From: Spirochaeta sp.
GTDB lineage: Bacteria; Spirochaetota; Spirochaetia; Spirochaetales_E; Spirochaetaceae_B
NCBI GenBank assembly: GCA_030590585.1
Contig: JAUUYD010000011.1
Span: 1-14,352, forward strand
Direction: 5' to 3'
Length of the DNA stretch: 14,352 nucleotides
A model generated the notes under the pieces. It ran no database searches and had not been told where the DNA came from. It worked only from the letters and a program-made list of their open reading frames with translations. Positions within the stretch are counted from its first letter, which is position 1, and each line of letters starts with the position of its first letter. The translations under genes and the position numbers were made by a program. Positions 1 through 6,610 of the stretch are shown piece by piece.

Positions 1-132
1 GGAGTTTTTTTTGCCGGTATTTCAGGAGCGGCTTATACTATTATATTTATGCGTCGACCCAGTCTTTTTACATTGATAACGGCACATGCAGTCTATAATG
101 CTATGGCTTTCACCATAATGTCTGTTCAATAA
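1..132 (+). CDS. C-terminal fragment of a probable CPBP-family intramembrane metalloprotease
   Basis: The window opens inside a gene; reading frame 1 is open from the first base to the TAA at 130-132, giving 43 residues. The fragment is hydrophobic, Gly/Ala-rich and contains TLITAHAVYNAMAF, which resembles the last conserved motif of CPBP (CAAX protease/bacteriocin-processing, Abi) membrane proteases, where a His and an Asn lie a few residues apart in the final helices (HAxxN). An upstream FFAGISGAAY segment also fits the Gly-rich helix before that motif. The catalytic Glu motifs would lie upstream of the window, so activity cannot be judged. The gene ends 22 bases before the thioredoxin lipoprotein ATG. 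Family assignment is by motif pattern only. Confidence 0.55.
   Translation, partial: GVFFAGISGAAYTIIFMRRPSLFTLITAHAVYNAMAFTIMSVQ
73..99 (+). promoter_or_regulatory. Candidate promoter for the thioredoxin lipoprotein gene
   Basis: TTGATA at 73-78 and a perfect TATAAT at 94-99 are separated by 15 bases. The hexamers are good sigma70 matches (5/6 and 6/6), but the spacer is shorter than the usual 16-18. The element lies inside the 3' end of the upstream gene, about 55 bases before the ATG at 155. It could be chance in an AT-rich stretch. Confidence 0.33.
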
Positions 133-140
133 TGTGTAAC

Positions 141-146
141 AAGAGG
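141..146 (+). promoter_or_regulatory. Ribosome binding site deciding the ATG at 155
   Basis: AAGAGG at 141-146 lies 8 bases before the ATG at 155. An in-frame GTG at 146 would overlap the last base of this site and has nothing suitable further upstream, so the ATG is the better start. Confidence 0.6.
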
Positions 147-154
147 TGCCCATT

Positions 155-715
155 ATGAACACCAAAATATATATATATCAGAGATTCTCATTATTTTTAC
201 CCATAATCTTACTGTTTTTATCATCTTGTTCAAATCAAGCAGCTATTCCGGACAATGATATCCTGATTTCTCTGGGTTTCAGACCGATACCTGAAGGAAG
301 TGATTTCCCTGACATCTCGTTCAGTGATACTGAAAACCGGATTCATAGTCTCAGTGAGTATAAAGGCTCTGTAATCCTTCTTAATTTCTGGGCTTCATGG
401 TGCCCCCCCTGCCGAGGGGAGATGCCGGCTATGGAGAACCTCGCCGATGAGCTCAAAGATACCGAATTTGTCATGCTGCCGATCAATGTTCAGGAATCAG
501 CAGACATGGTTGAATCTTTCACAAAGGAATTTGATATTGGATTTCCGGTTTATCTCGATATTAAAGCGGAAGCCGCAAAAGCCGTTGGTGTAACAGGATT
601 ACCGACATCGATACTTATCGACCGGGATGGAAAAGCCATTGCAGTCGTGACCGGAGCTTTGGAATGGGACAGTGATGAAATTATAAGCATGATGAAAAAC
701 TGGACTCGCCGGTAA
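155..715 (+). CDS. TlpA/ResA-like thioredoxin-fold lipoprotein
   Basis: This is a predicted exported thiol:disulfide oxidoreductase of 186 residues, probably anchored by a lipid to the outer face of the inner membrane. It starts with a hydrophobic signal sequence (about residues 11-24) ending in a lipobox-like LSSC, with Cys25 as the likely lipidated residue. The TlpA/AhpC-type thioredoxin core follows, with NFWASWCPPC carrying the active-site CPPC at residues 83-86 and VTGLPTS carrying the cis-proline loop. Family members typically reduce apo-cytochromes or other exported thiol proteins, and some relatives assist metal delivery; the partner here is unknown. The ATG at 155 is preferred over an in-frame GTG at 146 because of the AAGAGG site. 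The stop codon lies 3 bases before the sfsA start, so the two are probably cotranscribed. Seven consecutive C bases encode the active-site Cys-Pro-Pro codons. Confidence 0.9.
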   Translation: MNTKIYIYQRFSLFLPIILLFLSSCSNQAAIPDNDILISLGFRPIPEGSDFPDISFSDTENRIHSLSEYKGSVILLNFWASWCPPCRGEMPAMENLADELKDTEFVMLPINVQESADMVESFTKEFDIGFPVYLDIKAEAAKAVGVTGLPTSILIDRDGKAIAVVTGALEWDSDEIISMMKNWTRR

Positions 716-718
716 GCA

Positions 719-1762
719 GTGGAAAGAGTGAAGTACAAATTATTCTCAACTGACAAAGTTGCGGAATACGTAGAAAGACCTAACCGTTTTATCGTAATAG
801 CCCGTACAGATAATGAACTTTTAAAAACCCATTGCCCCAATCCGGGCCGTTTACGTGAGATTCTTCTCCCGGGAAGAAATCTTCTTCTGGAAAAATCCGG
901 TAATAGCGGAAGAAAAACAAATTGGACCCTTGCCGCCGCAGAATACAGGGGTTTAATTGTTCCACTTATTTCTGCAAGATCCAACACACTGACCGGAGAA
1001 TTGATTCTTCCGGAACTCTACCCGGATTTTACTGCATATCCGGAGCGTACTGCAGGTGATTCACGAATTGACTGGCTTCTTGAGAAGGGATCTCAGAGAA
1101 TATGGATTGAAGTGAAGGCATGCACTCTTGTTGAAAAAGGCAGAGCCATGTTTCCAGATGCACCCTCAATCAGGGCTGTAAAACATCTGAATGAGTTAAT
1201 TTCTCTTGAAAAAAAAGATAAAGCGGAAGTGATTTTCACGGTGATGAACCCATCTGCTCGTGTTTTTTCCCCCAATCCGCATACCGATCCGAATCTTTGT
1301 ATAACCCTCGCCAGGGCTGATAAATCCGGTGTCGGGATCAGTGCCGTAAGCTTCAGAACTGATGCAAATGGATATTCCACTATTGAGAAAAAGAATTTAC
1401 CCATCGATTTAAGCTCTGTCGATCTGGCTTTGAAGGATTCAGGAATATTATTGAAGATATGGAAACCGAATGAGATGAGCCGCCCCTTTTTGCTTACATT
1501 CAGCCGGCACCCTGAGAAATTATCCAGGGCCGAAGTTCTCAGAGTAAATCCTCCTCAAAAATATAAGGGGGATTACCGCTTGATTCTAAAATTCCCAATT
1601 CGGGGACATTTAAAGAGTTTTGATTCAATAATGAGTGAATTATCCGGAATATCGGATTCTGAAGACTCCGGCGTTTTTCTATGGAATGAGAATCCTGTCG
1701 AAAACCTTGAGTTTCTTGACTTTTTATTGGACTACCGGCATCGAAGGGTTTTTCTTGATTAG
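719..1762 (+). CDS. sfsA: SfsA-family DNA-binding/nuclease-like protein with C-terminal extension
   Basis: SfsA was named for sugar fermentation stimulation in E. coli; the family has an N-terminal OB-like DNA-binding part and a PD-(D/E)XK nuclease-like fold. The signatures are clear: CPNPGRLREILLPG (39-52), SRIDWLL with Asp118, the nuclease-like IEVKACTL with Glu131 and Lys133, and FPDAPSIRAVKHLNEL (145-160). E. coli SfsA is about 234 residues, and its end aligns near KKNLPIDL (224-231) here. This protein runs on for about 116 more residues that I do not recognise; they contain GDYRLILKFP and a charged DYRHRR tail. The GTG start at 719 is 3 bases after the upstream stop and lacks a strong ribosome site, so translation may be coupled. 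The last 39 bases overlap the oppositely transcribed methyltransferase gene. Confidence 0.88.
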   Translation: MERVKYKLFSTDKVAEYVERPNRFIVIARTDNELLKTHCPNPGRLREILLPGRNLLLEKSGNSGRKTNWTLAAAEYRGLIVPLISARSNTLTGELILPELYPDFTAYPERTAGDSRIDWLLEKGSQRIWIEVKACTLVEKGRAMFPDAPSIRAVKHLNELISLEKKDKAEVIFTVMNPSARVFSPNPHTDPNLCITLARADKSGVGISAVSFRTDANGYSTIEKKNLPIDLSSVDLALKDSGILLKIWKPNEMSRPFLLTFSRHPEKLSRAEVLRVNPPQKYKGDYRLILKFPIRGHLKSFDSIMSELSGISDSEDSGVFLWNENPVENLEFLDFLLDYRHRRVFLD

Positions 1763-2491
1763 AACCCTGCCGGTGTAATCGCTTCGATGCAGTAGAACTG
1801 TCTCATCCCGTTTATTGAAAAAGTCATCTACAGCCTTCCTGGCACCTGTAAAATGACCATAATCATCAATTATCAATATGCCTCCATACGAAAGCAGAGG
1901 GTATAAAACCTCAAGTTCTTTCATGGTGGATTCATACCAGTCGGTATCGAGTCTGAGAATTGCCAGTTTTTTCGGTACTTCATGATTTAAAGTCTCTTCA
2001 ACTGGTCCCTGGACAAATTGAAAATTAATCTGGTTCAGTGTTGATTGATTGATTGTCGCTTTAACTTCTTCGATCCCGGAAGCCCACCACCCTTCGGGTT
2101 TACGCTCTGAGAGATGTTGGCCGCTGGAAGCAATTTTATCATCCATACCGGGAGCAACCATTCCGCAAAAAGTATCATACAGCCATATATGCCTTTTTGT
2201 GTTTATTTCCTCAGCGGCCAGGATTTCTGATGCAAGAAGACAGGCCCCCCCCTTCCACACACCGCATTCAACTATATCACCGGGTATTCCTGTTCTACAG
2301 ACGTATCTCACAGCTTCGGCCAGAGCCCAGGCCCTTTCAGGTGATATCAGAGTATATTTTTTGACCTTATTCCAAATTCCAAGGAATTCTTTGTCCATAT
2401 CTGCAAGATACTGTTCCGGTGGTATTACTCCCCACCCTGCACTTTTAAGTATATTGATTGATACATCAATTCCATTTTCATCTTCACTCAT
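1724..2491 (-). CDS. TylF/macrocin-O-methyltransferase-family SAM methyltransferase
   Basis: This is a 255-residue class I SAM-dependent methyltransferase of the TylF family, whose characterised members methylate sugar hydroxyls on macrolides. Diagnostic segments are IVECGVWKGGA (73-83, the glycine-rich SAM loop), LYDTFCGM (104-111), LAILRLDTDWY (176-186, probable metal/acid residues) and IIDDYGHFTGARKAVDDFF (207-225). No signal peptide is visible, so it should be cytoplasmic. The ATG overlaps the TGA of the upstream RlpA/SPOR gene as ATGA, and no Shine-Dalgarno sequence precedes it, suggesting translational coupling. The substrate is unknown. The nearby dehydratase/aminotransferase pair makes a sugar or glycan substrate plausible, but these genes are on the opposite strand and this link is inference. 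Confidence 0.87.
   Translation of the reverse strand: MSEDENGIDVSINILKSAGWGVIPPEQYLADMDKEFLGIWNKVKKYTLISPERAWALAEAVRYVCRTGIPGDIVECGVWKGGACLLASEILAAEEINTKRHIWLYDTFCGMVAPGMDDKIASSGQHLSERKPEGWWASGIEEVKATINQSTLNQINFQFVQGPVEETLNHEVPKKLAILRLDTDWYESTMKELEVLYPLLSYGGILIIDDYGHFTGARKAVDDFFNKRDETVLLHRSDYTGRVLIKKNPSMPVVQ
1734..1774. other. Bulged inverted repeat at the tail-to-tail gene overlap
   Basis: ACCGGCA (1734-1740) pairs with TGCCGGT (1768-1774). Inside it GGGTT (1746-1750) pairs with AACCC (1763-1767), leaving a 5-base left-hand bulge and a 12-base loop. It spans the stop of sfsA and the last codons of the methyltransferase. Neither side is followed by a clear T-run, so it is not a standard intrinsic terminator, though its position between converging genes would suit an attenuating or 3'-end-stabilising hairpin. 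Confidence 0.45.
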
Positions 2492-3357
2492 GGTGAATAT
2501 GGAAAGGCACCGGGAAATCTTGTATCCCGGGCCGTCTGCAGGACGATACCGACTTCCGCAGGGGTGAGAGGACCAATAAGAAGTTTAAAAACAGTACCAT
2601 TTTCATTGTCAACTGCTGCAACACTCAAAGGATAACCAGGAGCAACCCTGCCAAGGTCTTGAGCCGTATTTTCAAGGACTGTGATACTGTTGTAAGCACC
2701 AATCTGTATATATTTCCTTGAATCTCCCGGCAGGTACCGGATAAGAATAATATCAGCAGTCCTTCCGGTATTTACAGCAGGAATAATTTCATTTTCATCA
2801 TCATCTTCCGGTGGAGGACGCAAATCTGACGGTGTAAGAAAATATATCTGTGTTCCGCTATCAACCGAATCGTTCTCCACCAGATCATAAATCTCTATGG
2901 TTTCTGTTTCAGGTGTAATGACCGTTGTAACTGTAAGTTGTTTATCATCAAGTGATGCGGCCGGGTTATAGTCAGTATCTTCGGTGAGCTTACCGTCATC
3001 AGTAATCAGCTCTGAAGGATTCTTAATCACGGTTGAAACGACTGGTGTAACCCTTACAGGTAAAACATGATCAGTTGGTAAACCGATGAATTTTGCCGCG
3101 GCTTCTTCAATCAGAATGAATACACCCGGAGATTCAAGACGGCCGGTAACAGTCACAAGTACCATTGCTCCGCCGCTGGGATTAGTTATTTGAAGTACTG
3201 TGCCTGAAGGAAACGAATTTGAAGATGCTCTGAAAACTTCAGAAATTCCCGGGAAATCGACTGGACCGCCAACAGCGGCATTTCCGGTCCATACCGACTG
3301 TGCATGTAAAGCGAAGCTGAGAAACAACAGTGTGAGGACACTTAAATATTTTTTCAT
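2488..3357 (-). CDS. Exported RlpA-like (double-psi beta-barrel) protein with C-terminal SPOR domain
   Basis: This 289-residue protein is predicted to be exported by a Sec signal peptide (MKKYLSVLTLLFLSFALHA, cleavage near residue 19). Residues about 25-106 resemble the RlpA double-psi barrel: SNSFPSGTVLQITNPSGGA followed by a segment like the RlpA ending (EEAAAKFIGL, then VRVTPV). About 100 residues of acidic, proline-containing linker follow (PPPEDDDENE). The C-terminal ~75 residues (YIQIGAYNS and VFKLLIGPLTPAEV) look like a SPOR domain, which binds peptidoglycan stripped of side chains at division sites. RlpA of Pseudomonas is a lytic transglycosylase, but the His and Asp of its active site are not evident here. 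The start at 3357 is preferred over an upstream in-frame ATG at 3393 because GAGGAG lies 9 bases ahead and the signal peptide begins exactly there. It is followed by the methyltransferase with a 4-base overlap. Confidence 0.8.
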   Translation of the reverse strand: MKKYLSVLTLLFLSFALHAQSVWTGNAAVGGPVDFPGISEVFRASSNSFPSGTVLQITNPSGGAMVLVTVTGRLESPGVFILIEEAAAKFIGLPTDHVLPVRVTPVVSTVIKNPSELITDDGKLTEDTDYNPAASLDDKQLTVTTVITPETETIEIYDLVENDSVDSGTQIYFLTPSDLRPPPEDDDENEIIPAVNTGRTADIILIRYLPGDSRKYIQIGAYNSITVLENTAQDLGRVAPGYPLSVAAVDNENGTVFKLLIGPLTPAEVGIVLQTARDTRFPGAFPYSP

Positions 3358-3366
3358 GGAACTTGT

Positions 3367-3372
3367 CTCCTC
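3367..3372 (-). promoter_or_regulatory. Ribosome binding site deciding the RlpA/SPOR start
   Basis: Read on the minus strand this is GAGGAG, 9 bases before the ATG at 3357. The alternative in-frame ATG at 3393 has no comparable site and would put 12 polar residues ahead of the signal peptide. Confidence 0.7.
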
Positions 3373-3433
3373 GGTAAAAGACTCATTTTTCATGAGTACT
3401 CAGGCTTCTCATCGGCGTATTTAAAGACTCAAG

Positions 3434-3907
3434 TTAGAGGATGAGATGAACCACTTCAAATGCCAGTGATACGCCCAATGAAATCCAGCGTTCCCGAATC
3501 TCCTTTTCAGGATCGGTATCATGAAAATCAGAATACCCTCTGCCTTCAATTGATGCGGAGCCTACACGGTAAAATCGCCAGGAAGCACCCTCTTCCTCAG
3601 GTAATAAAACCAGAAGAAACCCGGCACCAAGTTCCTCAGCGTATTTTAAGGCATTTGCATCCGCAGCTTCTTCAGCTCCCTCAATCCGACTCGAGTACAT
3701 ATTAAAAAAGATATGCCCTTCATCAAAGAGCGTATCCATTATTCCTGTCTCAATTGATACAACTTTAACACTACGGCTGTTTTCCATTTCTTCGGCCGGG
3801 AGTTCATCTCTGGTATCAACAAGAAGGGTTAAGGATGAGGCAGAGAGGGAACTACCCAGGAAAACCATCAGTATAGCTGTTCTTCTGAATATATACGTCA
3901 TATTCAT
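3434..3907 (-). CDS. Small secreted or periplasmic protein of unknown function
   Basis: I do not recognise this family. The 157-residue product begins with two arginines and a hydrophobic stretch (about residues 11-24, AILMVFLGSSLSAS), which looks like a cleavable signal peptide with a site near SLSA. The mature part is acidic, with a TLLVDTRDELPAEE segment just after the signal, a middle YAEELGAGFLLVLLPEEEGA that suggests a small alpha/beta fold, and a hydrophobic C-terminus (LAFEVVHLIL). ATGs at 3907 and 3901 are both possible and neither has a strong ribosome site. It is the first gene of the leftward run, 76 bases ahead of the RlpA/SPOR start, so a cell-envelope role is a reasonable guess and no more. 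It diverges from the dehydratase gene. Confidence 0.7.
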   Translation of the reverse strand: MNMTYIFRRTAILMVFLGSSLSASSLTLLVDTRDELPAEEMENSRSVKVVSIETGIMDTLFDEGHIFFNMYSSRIEGAEEAADANALKYAEELGAGFLLVLLPEEEGASWRFYRVGSASIEGRGYSDFHDTDPEKEIRERWISLGVSLAFEVVHLIL

Positions 3908-3975
3908 TAGTTTCGGTGATACCGATTGTAAATTTAGGGTGTCCTACACTTCGATTCGATGCTACATTTTCAAAT
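3908..3975. promoter_or_regulatory. Divergent intergenic region with a candidate leftward promoter
   Basis: Two gene runs diverge from this 68-base gap, so transcription in both directions probably begins in or near it. On the minus strand TACAAT (3925-3930, 5/6 match to the -10 consensus) lies about 18 bases before the upstream gene start at 3907, with only a weak -35 (TCGAAG, 3949-3954, 18-base spacer). I see no convincing rightward promoter and no ribosome site before the dehydratase start. Confidence 0.3.
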
Positions 3976-5445
3976 ATGGCCATGGGCAAGCGTATTTACA
4001 TCGTCGGTGCCGGACAATTCGGGCGAGCAATTGCAAGGGAAATCAGCGATAAGGGCGTCATTGGCGACGTTGTGGCTTTCCTTGACGATGATCGGGAAAA
4101 AATAGGAACTCTGGTGGACGGGATTCCCGTTTTGGGTCCGGTCAGTGCCTGCGCAGGTATTCTGGACCGGGGGCACGATGCGGAAGCACTTCTAGCACTG
4201 CCTTCAGCCTCGCGGAAACAACTCAACCGTGTATACGAGGCACTGCGCAAAGCCGATTTTACAAGAATCAGGATACTTCCATCGGTCAGTCAGATTTCAA
4301 CTGCCGATCCACACTTCGTTCAAGCACGGGATATGGACCCTCAAGATCTTCTCGGACGTGAACCGGTACTTATCGACCTGAAAGAAAGTCTCTCTTATGT
4401 TCGGGGTAAGCGTGTTCTGGTGACAGGTGCCGGCGGCAGTATCGGAAGCGAACTTTCACGTCAGCTTCTATATGGAGGAGCAGAACGTCTCTATCTTCTT
4501 GGTCATGGTGAAAACAGCATCTGGGGGATTGAACGGGAATTGAGGAAACTTCAGGATGCCGGTGTCGGTGAAAAAGCAATCATTGTTCCTGTCATCGGTG
4601 AGCTGCAGGACCGGGATTATGTTGATTTCCTGCTGGGACGGCTGAAGGCTGATGTGATTTTTCATGGTGCGGCCCACAAACATGTTCCAATGATGGAGCA
4701 GAACCCTGTTGAAGCAATGAAAAACAACGTTCTGGGAACACGAAATCTCATTGATGCAGCAGTGAAAGCCGGAACTCAGCGTTTTGTACTGATATCTACA
4801 GATAAGGCTGTAGACCCTTCCAGTGTATATGGTGCGAGTAAAAGAATCGCTGAGATGCTGGTGCTCTCACAACGAGGAAACGGCAGGAACTTTATGGTGG
4901 TAAGATTCGGGAATGTTCTGGGATCCAGAGGCAGTATCATGCCTTTGTTCAAAGAACAGATATTTTCCGGTGGACCAGTTACCGTTACACACCCCGATGC
5001 CAAGCGCTGGTTTATGACCATCCCCGAAGCCGTCAGCCTGGTTATAAAAACTGCCGGATTAACTGCCGATGACGGATTGTACATGCTGGACATGGGGGCA
5101 CCGGTCCGTATTGTTGATTTTGCCAGACAGATGATTAAATTTTACGGTTATGATGAAGAGAGCATACCTATTACTTTTATCGGAATGCGTCCGGGAGAGA
5201 AAAAAACCGAACGGCTTTGGACTGATACCGAACAAACACGGGAAACCGAACACCCCCGTATCGTAAAGGTAATATTTCCCGAAGGGATAAAGGATGCTGT
5301 GCCTGTCATTGTCAAAGAACTTGAACCGGTCGTACAATTTGATCCGGAACAAGCGGAACTATTTAGAAACCGTCATGCTCTAAGAAAAATTATCAACCGG
5401 TATTTCCCCGGTGTTGCAGGTCCGGATAATGAGCCGGAGTATTAA
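3976..5445 (+). CDS. Soluble nucleotide-sugar 4,6-dehydratase (CapD/FlaA1-like, Polysacc_synt_2)
   Basis: This is predicted to convert a UDP-N-acetylhexosamine to its 4-keto-6-deoxy form, the first step towards amino-dideoxy sugars of glycans. From the ATG at 3976 it has 489 residues. An N-terminal Rossmann-like sensor domain opens with YIVGAGQFG (8-16). The catalytic SDR domain begins with LVTGAGGSIGSEL (148-160), then HGAAHKHVPMME (230-241), STDKA (274-278) and VYGASKR with Tyr285 and Lys289. Long WbpM/CapD/PglF dehydratases normally carry several N-terminal membrane helices; none is seen here, so the enzyme should be cytosolic. The frame is open back to a GTG at 3916, but the Rossmann strand starts at the 3976/3982 ATGs; no candidate has a good ribosome site, so the start is uncertain. 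The end overlaps the aminotransferase gene by 17 bases. Confidence 0.88.
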   Translation: MAMGKRIYIVGAGQFGRAIAREISDKGVIGDVVAFLDDDREKIGTLVDGIPVLGPVSACAGILDRGHDAEALLALPSASRKQLNRVYEALRKADFTRIRILPSVSQISTADPHFVQARDMDPQDLLGREPVLIDLKESLSYVRGKRVLVTGAGGSIGSELSRQLLYGGAERLYLLGHGENSIWGIERELRKLQDAGVGEKAIIVPVIGELQDRDYVDFLLGRLKADVIFHGAAHKHVPMMEQNPVEAMKNNVLGTRNLIDAAVKAGTQRFVLISTDKAVDPSSVYGASKRIAEMLVLSQRGNGRNFMVVRFGNVLGSRGSIMPLFKEQIFSGGPVTVTHPDAKRWFMTIPEAVSLVIKTAGLTADDGLYMLDMGAPVRIVDFARQMIKFYGYDEESIPITFIGMRPGEKKTERLWTDTEQTRETEHPRIVKVIFPEGIKDAVPVIVKELEPVVQFDPEQAELFRNRHALRKIINRYFPGVAGPDNEPEY

Positions 5446-6610
5446 ACCTGTTCCGTTTTTCAGACCATCACTTGGAAGAGCGGAACAGTCTGCAGTTCGA
5501 AGAGTGTTAAAAAGCGGATGGCTTACCACCGGTCCGGAAGCTTTATCGTTTGAAAAAGAATTTGCGACATATATGAAAGGTTTCAAGACTCTCAGTGTTA
5601 ATTCCGCAACTTCCGGACTCCATCTGGCACTTGATGCTGTTGGAGTTGGAACAGGCGATTTAGTAGCCGTACCATCCCTTACCTTCACCGCCACGGCTGA
5701 AATCGTCCGTTATTTGGGAGCGAATCCGGTATTCATCGATTCGGAAATCACCACCGGAAATATGAGTACGGAATCCCTGATTGCAGTTCGCAGAAAATAT
5801 CAGAGCATCGGAAAGGATTTCAAGGCTGTTATTCCAGTTCATCTTGCAGGCCACCCCTGTAATATCAGGGCCATCAGGGATACCATGAATGGAAGCGATG
5901 CGGCTATTGTGGAAGATGCGGCACACGCATTCCCATCAGATACACCCGACGGACCCGCCGGAACACTTGGCGATATCGCTGTTTTCTCATTTTATGCCAC
6001 GAAAACCATAACTACCGGCGAAGGCGGAATGGTTGTGACATCCAGGCCGGAGTACGAAGAAAGAATGAAACTCATGCGCCTTCACGGCATCGATCGTGAT
6101 GTCTGGAACAGGTATGGTGAGAATTCAGGACCGCGCTCATGGGAGTACGATGTTACGGCCCCCGGATTCAAATATAATATGTCCGACATTGCAGCTGCCA
6201 TCGGCAGAGTTCAATTGAAAAAAGCATATTCATTACTTAATCAACGCCGGATACTCTCCGAGCGATACAGAACTGAACTTGCCGGGATTTCCAATCTTGA
6301 ACTTCCAAAAGATATATCCGGACACGCATGGCATCTTTTCATCATACGCAGCAGTGACTCAAAATCCCGGAACCATCTTGCCGGTATTCTTGAAAAAGAA
6401 GGAATCGGTACTTCTGTACACTTTATTCCCCTTCACCGTATGACCTACTGGAAAACTGAATATGATTTAAGTTCATCACAATTCCCTGTTGCGGATCTAT
6501 TATTTCAAAGGAGTTTGTCCTTACCGCTGTGGCCCGGCTTAAGTTGGAAAAGCCAGAAACGTATTATCAGGATTATCAGAAAAACTCTCGGAATAAACAC
6601 TTATGGATGA
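5429..6610 (+). CDS. DegT/DnrJ/EryC1/StrS-family PLP-dependent sugar aminotransferase
   Basis: This enzyme should transfer an amino group, usually from glutamate, to a keto-sugar nucleotide, most simply the product of the adjacent dehydratase. It has 393 residues, typical for the family. Visible motifs are GWLTTGP near 30-36, SATSGLHLAL (59-68), the cofactor-binding VEDAAHA with Asp163, and SFYATKTITTGEGGM, where Lys192 is the expected internal-aldimine lysine. The usual substrate-side FKYNMSDIAAAIGRVQL is also present. The ATG at 5429 has an AGG 8 bases upstream and begins MSRSIKPVPFF, matching family starts; a GTG at 5411 is also in frame. The gene overlaps the dehydratase by 17 bases and the next gene by 8 bases, so the three are surely one transcript. 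No disrupting change is seen. Confidence 0.92.
   Translation: MSRSIKPVPFFRPSLGRAEQSAVRRVLKSGWLTTGPEALSFEKEFATYMKGFKTLSVNSATSGLHLALDAVGVGTGDLVAVPSLTFTATAEIVRYLGANPVFIDSEITTGNMSTESLIAVRRKYQSIGKDFKAVIPVHLAGHPCNIRAIRDTMNGSDAAIVEDAAHAFPSDTPDGPAGTLGDIAVFSFYATKTITTGEGGMVVTSRPEYEERMKLMRLHGIDRDVWNRYGENSGPRSWEYDVTAPGFKYNMSDIAAAIGRVQLKKAYSLLNQRRILSERYRTELAGISNLELPKDISGHAWHLFIIRSSDSKSRNHLAGILEKEGIGTSVHFIPLHRMTYWKTEYDLSSSQFPVADLLFQRSLSLPLWPGLSWKSQKRIIRIIRKTLGINTYG

Noticed and set aside
167..178. (AT)6 run at the start of the thioredoxin lipoprotein gene
   Set aside because: It encodes the KIYIYQ region before the signal core and is short; no sign of a regulatory role.
550..987. 145-codon minus-strand frame across the junction of the thioredoxin gene and sfsA
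   Set aside because: It is antisense to two well-supported genes and shows no recognisable motif or start context.
2041..2056. Short TTGA tandem repeat in the methyltransferase gene
   Set aside because: It has only about three and a half copies and encodes part of an ordinary linker; too short to claim a contingency locus.
2049..2567. 172-codon plus-strand frame opposite the methyltransferase gene
   Set aside because: It lies antisense to a clear TylF-family gene, and its composition is Ser/Pro/Ile-rich with no domain pattern.
3394..3401. Palindrome GAGTACTC in the gap upstream of the RlpA/SPOR gene
   Set aside because: An 8-base palindrome is expected by chance, and no second copy or operator arrangement is visible.
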